9,662 nt of DNA from assembly GCA_043800975.1 (NCBI GenBank), contig JAZDMK010000339.1:1-9662 (forward strand), read 5' to 3'. The stretch comes from JAZDMK01 sp043800975. GTDB taxonomy: Bacteria > Bacteroidota > Bacteroidia > Bacteroidales > JAHJDW01. Positions 5,432 to 9,662 of the stretch are shown here, piece after piece. Made by a program: the position numbers and the translations under genes. The stretch's first letter is position 1. Every line of letters starts with the position of its first letter. Under the pieces are notes generated by a model, which saw only the letters and a list, made by a program, of their open reading frames with translations, was not told the origin of the DNA and searched no databases.

Positions 5432-7093
5432 ATGATCAATAGAAAAAGAATTGTTTTGTTTGCGCTGAGTATGCTGTTTATCACTGCTGCCAGCGCCCAG
5501 GCTACACCTCAGCCTGAATCGGATATTACAGTTAAACGGCTGGCATATCTGTGTAAAGTTTGGGGCTTTGTTAAATACTATCATCCAGGAGTAACTTCTG
5601 AGAAAGTAAACTGGGACCAGGCCCTCATCAAAAGCATCGCTCCTGTTATGAAATCTCAGAATAAAGCTGAGTTTAATGAAGTGATCGATCACATGCTGGT
5701 TGCTGCTGATTCATCAAAACCCGTTTTGAAAACCAGCACCGACGGAAAGTTTCAGTTAAGTCCGGAGCTTGCCTGGATTCAGGATTCCGGTATGTTTGAG
5801 AACAATGTTATTCAACGGTTGGATGATATTTTACTGAACTATTCCTGTGGCGGTGAAATTTATAAATACAATAAGTTTGGCTTTATAGTGTTTAAAGGTG
5901 AAGAAGCCTATCTTGATATGGTATACCCAAATCAGGAATATCGATTGCTCTCACTGTTCAGATATTGGAACACCATCAATTTCTTTTATCCTTATAAAGA
6001 TTTAATTGGTGAAAACTGGTCGAACACTTTGTATGAATTTATTCCTCGAATGATCAGCGCAAAGGATTCATTGGATTACCATCTGGGCATTCTTGAACTG
6101 ACAACGCACATACGCGACGGGCAGGGAAATATCTGTTCCACCAATTCCAATGTGATGGAGAATTATTTTGGCCGCTATTACCCGCCGATATGGGTGGATC
6201 TGGTTGAAGGAAAAACTGTAGTCACACGCATTTTCTCGGATAGCGTAAAAAACATTATTAAAGTAGGTGATGTCATCACATCCATCGATGGAATTGATAT
6301 TGCTGATTATCGAACACGCATCGGGAAATATATTTGTGCATCGAATGAGGCGGGAACACAGAAATTTATTGACTGGTATGTTTTGTTAGGCTCAGCCGGA
6401 TCAACGATGAAACTGGTTTTAAACGATAATAAAGCGCCTATTGAATTAAAACGAAACACTGATTTTTTCAGCATAGAATTTCCAGCAGCCGACCTTATTA
6501 AAATTGTTGATGGCAAGTATGGGTATATCAATTTCGATCGCATTACATCGAATCGCGATATCAGAAAAACATTCAAAATACTAAAAGGTACCGAGGGTGT
6601 TATTGTTGATATCCGTAACGGAACCGGTAATTATAAAATTGATTATTTCTCTCGTTTCATTTCGCCGGAAAACAAACCATACATCAAATGGAACATCCCG
6701 AATCCGAATTGCATTGGTAGTTTTTATAACATCGTAGAAAAAACTTCCAAGAAATCATCCGGGAAAAAATACAAAGGAAAAGTAGTTTTACTGATTGACG
6801 AAAATGTACAGAGCGATACAGAAACAGCCTGTATGCTATTTCAAACCTGTCAGCAGGTAACGCTGATCGGCACGCCAACAGCGGGAGCCAATGGATACAT
6901 GGCATTGATACAACTGCCCGGAGGAATACGCACCGGATTTTCAGTAATGGGTGTGTATTATCCGAATGGAAAAACAAATCAGAGAACCGGCATTCAGCCT
7001 GATATCTACGCAGCAAACACTGTTGAGTATGTTCGTGAAGGACGGGATATGATTATTGAAAGAGCGATTGAATTTTTAAAGACAGGTAAATAA
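5432..7093 (+). CDS. S41 family peptidase homologue, periplasmic, probable altered active site
   Basis: A 553-residue protein with signal peptide (cut after SAQ, residue 23). It starts its mature part with RLAYLCKVWGFVKYYHP (36-52), a hallmark of one Bacteroidota S41 subgroup. Then come FRYWNTINFFYPYKDLI (176-192), a PDZ-like part VGDVITSIDGID (278-289), KYGYINFDRI (362-371), GVIVDIRNGTG (389-399) and the S41 core KGKVVLLIDENVQSDTETA (448-466). There Ser461 stands at the nucleophile place with Glu464 after it; TAGANGY (483-489) and NQRTGIQPDI (516-525) end the domain. In relatives the segment before YFG reads D-S/T-H; here it is IRDGQGNI (227-234) with Gln231 at the His place, and TAGADG/PDG have Asn for Asp (486, 512). 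I infer reduced or changed peptidase activity. No T9SS tail. Spacing of 6 and 19 nt to its neighbours indicates an operon. Confidence 0.88.
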   Translation: MINRKRIVLFALSMLFITAASAQATPQPESDITVKRLAYLCKVWGFVKYYHPGVTSEKVNWDQALIKSIAPVMKSQNKAEFNEVIDHMLVAADSSKPVLKTSTDGKFQLSPELAWIQDSGMFENNVIQRLDDILLNYSCGGEIYKYNKFGFIVFKGEEAYLDMVYPNQEYRLLSLFRYWNTINFFYPYKDLIGENWSNTLYEFIPRMISAKDSLDYHLGILELTTHIRDGQGNICSTNSNVMENYFGRYYPPIWVDLVEGKTVVTRIFSDSVKNIIKVGDVITSIDGIDIADYRTRIGKYICASNEAGTQKFIDWYVLLGSAGSTMKLVLNDNKAPIELKRNTDFFSIEFPAADLIKIVDGKYGYINFDRITSNRDIRKTFKILKGTEGVIVDIRNGTGNYKIDYFSRFISPENKPYIKWNIPNPNCIGSFYNIVEKTSKKSSGKKYKGKVVLLIDENVQSDTETACMLFQTCQQVTLIGTPTAGANGYMALIQLPGGIRTGFSVMGVYYPNGKTNQRTGIQPDIYAANTVEYVREGRDMIIERAIEFLKTGK

Positions 7094-7112
7094 TCATTCA
7101 AAGAGTTAAGTT

Positions 7113-8777
7113 ATGAAAAAAGTATTGTTCCTTGCATTGTGCGTTGGGTTCATGATTCCTGCGATGGCACAGATTCAGCCCAACAGGCACCGGGTAGTTT
7201 TTACCGATAAAATCGGAACGCCCTATACAATTTCAAATCCTTCAGCATTTTTAACTGCCCGATCCATTCAGCGCAGAAACCAGGCGGGTGTTGTTGTTAC
7301 AGCGCAAGATCTGCCGATTACACCAGCATATCTCGATAGTATCAACAGTACGGGTGTTAAAATTTTAGCACGTTCCAAATGGATGAACTCAGTTGTAATT
7401 AAAACAACGGATGCTGTTGCATTAGCTAAAATTGCATCGTTTCCTTTTGTTACATCTGTTACACTCGTTGGGCAAAGCCAGAAGAAATCTCCGGGTGATG
7501 TTATCTTTGAAGTAAGTAATCAAAAAGAAAATGCTCCTGTTTTTAAGAAAAACGGTAAGAGCTATGATTATGGTCAGGCGTACACGCAAATCAATATGAT
7601 TGGTGGTGATATTTTGCATGATCAGGGTTTTCGCGGACAGGGAAAAGTAATTGCCGTGCTTGATGCAGGATTTCAGGCTGCGAATACAATCGATGCATTG
7701 GATAGTTTGTTTAATGAAAACCGCGTTTTGGGAACGCACGATTTTGTAAAAGATTCTTCTTTTGTATTTGCATACAGCACACACGGAACTTGCGTTCTTT
7801 CTATCATGGCTGCCAATTATCCGACACTGATGATTGGTACTGCACCCAAGGCATCCTACTGGTTATTACGCACCGAAGATGCTGCAAATGAATATGTGGT
7901 TGAAGAAGATTTCTGGGTAGCAGGTGCTGAATTTGCTGATAGCGTTGGTGCAGATATTATCAATAGTTCTCTTGGCTACACAGTTTTTGATGATATTTCT
8001 CAAAATCATACATATGCAATGATGGATGGCAATACAAACCTCGTTACGCGGGGTGCCGATCTGGCTGCTTCTAAAGGAATTCTTGTTGTTCTCAGTGCAG
8101 GAAATGAAGGCGACGGAGCATGGCATTATGTGGGTGCTCCCGGAGATGCAGATAGTGCTCTTACGATTGGGTCTGTTGGCTTAGCCGGTGCATACTCGTA
8201 TTTCAGTTCTACAGGTCCGTCATACGACAAGCGAATCAAACCCGATGTGGTTGCAGTAGGCGAGGGGACAACCTTTGCAGATTCCTTTAATAATATTTCT
8301 TCCGGTAATGGAACATCTTTTTCTTCGCCTGTGATTGCAGGAATGACAGCATGTTTATGGCAGGCAAATCCAACAATGACTGCACAGCAGATTGCACTTG
8401 CAATTCGTAAAAGTGCCAGTCAGTATTCTCATCCTGATTCTTTGCTTGGGTATGGAATTCCAAATTTCGGAATGGCAAGTATTATTTTATCAGGGCTAGA
8501 ACTCGATCATTTTTCTGAAAACTCACTTATCAATGCTTTTCCAAATCCATTTTCCGACCAGTTGAATGTGTTGTTTTTCTCATCCGATACACAAACAGTA
8601 GTTATTGAATTGCTGGATCAGTCTGGTAAGCGAGTGAGCGTTGCTGAAAAATATTTTAAACCCAACGGGTACTATTCGATCACAATGCCTGATATTGCGA
8701 AGCTTTCATCGGGAGTTTATATTCTGAAAATCACTTCGGATAAAAAGAAATACACACGAAAACTTGTGAAGCAGTAA
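7113..8777 (+). CDS. Subtilisin-like S8 serine peptidase with T9SS sorting tail
   Basis: An exported peptidase of 554 residues. Signal peptide with cut after MAQ (18-20), then an I9-like propeptide (about 22-118) that should be removed on activation. The catalytic domain has all key residues: Asp184 in VIAVLDAGF, His224 in YSTHGTCV, oxyanion Asn321 in LSAGNEGDG, and Ser392 in GNGTSFSSPVIAG. The C-terminus is a T9SS type A sorting domain: NAFPNPFSDQL (474-484), VIELLDQSGKRV (497-508), ISPDIAKL-like turn, LSSGVYILKI (531-540) and YTRKLVKQ (547-554). The enzyme is thus expected on the cell surface or outside, for nutrient proteolysis or processing of surface proteins. It starts 19 nt after the S41-like gene and ends with a GTTATT-type array. 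The subfamily substrate preference cannot be seen. Confidence 0.95.
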   Translation: MKKVLFLALCVGFMIPAMAQIQPNRHRVVFTDKIGTPYTISNPSAFLTARSIQRRNQAGVVVTAQDLPITPAYLDSINSTGVKILARSKWMNSVVIKTTDAVALAKIASFPFVTSVTLVGQSQKKSPGDVIFEVSNQKENAPVFKKNGKSYDYGQAYTQINMIGGDILHDQGFRGQGKVIAVLDAGFQAANTIDALDSLFNENRVLGTHDFVKDSSFVFAYSTHGTCVLSIMAANYPTLMIGTAPKASYWLLRTEDAANEYVVEEDFWVAGAEFADSVGADIINSSLGYTVFDDISQNHTYAMMDGNTNLVTRGADLAASKGILVVLSAGNEGDGAWHYVGAPGDADSALTIGSVGLAGAYSYFSSTGPSYDKRIKPDVVAVGEGTTFADSFNNISSGNGTSFSSPVIAGMTACLWQANPTMTAQQIALAIRKSASQYSHPDSLLGYGIPNFGMASIILSGLELDHFSENSLINAFPNPFSDQLNVLFFSSDTQTVVIELLDQSGKRVSVAEKYFKPNGYYSITMPDIAKLSSGVYILKITSDKKKYTRKLVKQ

Positions 8778-8783
8778 GTTTTC

Positions 8784-8812
8784 ATTACTCGTTAATAGTT
8801 ATCCGTTATTCG
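8784..8812 (+). repeat. GTTATT-type tandem after the S8 peptidase stop
   Basis: Four 7-nt units ATTACTC, GTTAATA, GTTATCC, GTTATTC followed by G, starting 7 nt after the stop at 8777, in the sense direction of the gene. It is the weakest of three such arrays (677-708 and 2009-2039 are the others), which all lie at gene ends in the sense orientation. Confidence 0.5.
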
Positions 8813-8840
8813 AATATTCATTCTGTTAACATTTTTAAAT

Positions 8841-9314
8841 CTGAAAAAACTTTCAATTCTTCTTGTATTTTCAGTACTCATTTTTTTAGGATGTAGTTCA
8901 AATTCCTTTGAAAAAAACTTTTTCGAAAGCACGAGTGGTATACATTTGCCCGATGGATATGAGGTTGTTGAATATATTGATAATGGTGAGTTTATCGCAG
9001 CTGCAGTAATAGATATTCCTGTTGATAAATGTCCGGATTTTATAAAAACAAATCATTTTATTAGCGTGCCATTCAATTTTGAAATTTCATTTTACGGACA
9101 GAATTATATTAATAAAGAAAATCAAAATTTTCCGAAAGATTATAAACAACTTGTATTTATTGACGATTGCAAAGGCGGGAATTCATGGTATTATTTGCTT
9201 GATAAACAAACAGGCCGTCTGTGGTGTCAAATAACTTATCCCGATTGGGGAGGGACGGCCCAACCCTGTGATGATACAGCAAAAGGGAATGCATTGAAAA
9301 TTCCCCATCCGTAA
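8841..9314 (+). CDS. Small predicted lipoprotein, probable CTG start
   Basis: Reading from CTG at 8841 gives an ideal lipoprotein signal: L/M-KKLSILLVFSVLIFLGC with lipobox FLGC and Cys18, followed by SSNS. The frame is open upstream to a TAG at 8796-8798 but has no ATG there, and none in the whole 157-codon reading; a TTG at 8946 would delete the signal peptide and lipobox. I therefore take CTG (an ATG with one base changed) as start; ATT at 8820 is the alternative. The mature protein has IDNGEFIAAAVIDIP, three further Cys pairs spread at CPDFIK, DDCKGG, WCQITYPDWGG and PCDDTA, and ends KIPHP. I do not know the family. It lies 63 nt after the S8 peptidase, in the same direction, perhaps with read-through, and is convergent with the gene at 9339. 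A lost start codon (pseudogene) or a base-call error is possible. Confidence 0.7.
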   Translation: MKKLSILLVFSVLIFLGCSSNSFEKNFFESTSGIHLPDGYEVVEYIDNGEFIAAAVIDIPVDKCPDFIKTNHFISVPFNFEISFYGQNYINKENQNFPKDYKQLVFIDDCKGGNSWYYLLDKQTGRLWCQITYPDWGGTAQPCDDTAKGNALKIPHP

Positions 9315-9338
9315 ATTATTAAACCGTAAATAAAATAG

Positions 9339-9662
9339 TTAGCTGAGTCTTTTGGTAAGCTGGTTGCTTACATTCTCAAACATTTGTTGCGGCGTCCATG
9401 TTCGCCAATCAAGGTTATTCAGTTTGCCACCCATAGCAAAGTAATAATCCAGATTTGCATTTTCAAAATCTTTAATCACCTGATCGCGGAAATTGACAAG
9501 CGCAATCCAACCGTCTTCTACATCATCAAACCATTCCTGGTAATAATCATCGGTATCGGAATGAAAGATCATTACATTTTCGCCAATTAATATAAACTTA
9601 TTAATGCCTGTGTCAATCAATACATCCATGATTTCACGCTTGAGCAACATGATGTCGTTGTG
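9339..9662 (-). CDS. Unrecognised acidic protein, C-terminal part (5' partial)
   Basis: The frame is open to the right window edge; the 107 visible residues end at the TAA at 9339-9341. An ATG at 9648-9650 is possible as start, but the frame goes on (H-N-D-I before it), so the true start may be outside. The visible part reads FILIGENVMIFHSDTDDYYQEWFDDVEDGWIALVNFRDQ, then ANLDYYFAMGGKLNNLDWRTWTPQQMF. It is rich in Asp, Tyr and Trp, without membrane segment or signal peptide in view, and probably cytoplasmic. I recognise no family. It is convergent with the lipoprotein gene at 8841-9314, with 24 nt between the stops and no hairpin there. Confidence 0.75.
   Translation of the reverse strand, partial: HNDIMLLKREIMDVLIDTGINKFILIGENVMIFHSDTDDYYQEWFDDVEDGWIALVNFRDQVIKDFENANLDYYFAMGGKLNNLDWRTWTPQQMFENVSNQLTKRLS

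Noticed and set aside
7422..7784. 120-codon frame antisense to the S8 peptidase
   Set aside because: Covers the region encoding the intact Asp of the peptidase; composition is Ile/Cys/Arg-rich shadow coding.
1..9662. tRNA, rRNA or known riboswitch
   Set aside because: No cloverleaf with TTCRA arm or rRNA-like conserved block was seen in the intergenic parts on either strand.

Overview
The window looks like a chromosomal segment of a Bacteroidota bacterium (Sphingobacteriia/Flavobacteriia/Cytophagia-like; genus not determinable by eye). The signs are: two secreted proteins with the type IX secretion (T9SS) C-terminal sorting domain (YPNP/FPNP ... G-Y-F/Y-x-x-x-V/I ... K-V/L-I/V), SAQ/MAQ/HAQ signal-peptide ends, no Shine-Dalgarno sequences, -7 boxes of the TAnnTTTG type upstream of several starts, AT-leaning intergenic DNA, and the folP / cdaA neighbourhood common in this phylum.

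Left part (1-2857): the C-terminal end of a TPR-like protein on the + strand (1-270), a 442-nt gene-free stretch, the diadenylate cyclase cdaA on the - strand (713-1540), a 483-nt gene-free stretch, and dihydropteroate synthase folP on the - strand (2024-2857). The two gene-free stretches are mosaics of degenerate repeats. The most structured is a 160-171 nt element with four consecutive hairpins, present on each side of cdaA in the same orientation. A GTTATT/GTTACT tandem array lies directly after (cdaA) or across (folP) the stop codon, and a weaker array follows the S8 protease at 8784-8812. I found no protein-coding gene in these stretches.

Middle (2858-4583): a 187-nt divergent intergenic region with a strong palindrome (2915-2934), a small secreted T9SS-cargo protein (3045-3800), and convergent to it a calcineurin-like metallophosphoesterase (3834-4583, - strand); a GC-rich hairpin lies between the two stop codons.

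Right part (4736-9662): a tightly spaced + strand run, probably an operon for the cell envelope and exterior: a lipoprotein (4736-5425), a periplasmic S41-type peptidase homologue whose expected active-site His appears replaced by Gln (5432-7093), and a subtilisin-like S8 peptidase with intact Asp/His/Ser triad and a T9SS sorting tail (7113-8777). It is followed by a small lipoprotein (8841-9314) that can only be read with its signal peptide if translation starts at CTG, since the frame contains no ATG at all. A convergent, unrecognised acidic protein gene (9339-9662, - strand) runs off the right edge.

Functionally the window joins cytoplasmic housekeeping/signalling (folate synthesis, c-di-AMP) with an export-and-proteolysis block. 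No mobile element, CRISPR array, tRNA or rRNA gene was seen. No complete new defence or metabolic system is evident; the most unusual content is the intergenic repeat mosaic, the CTG-start lipoprotein and the altered S41 protein.
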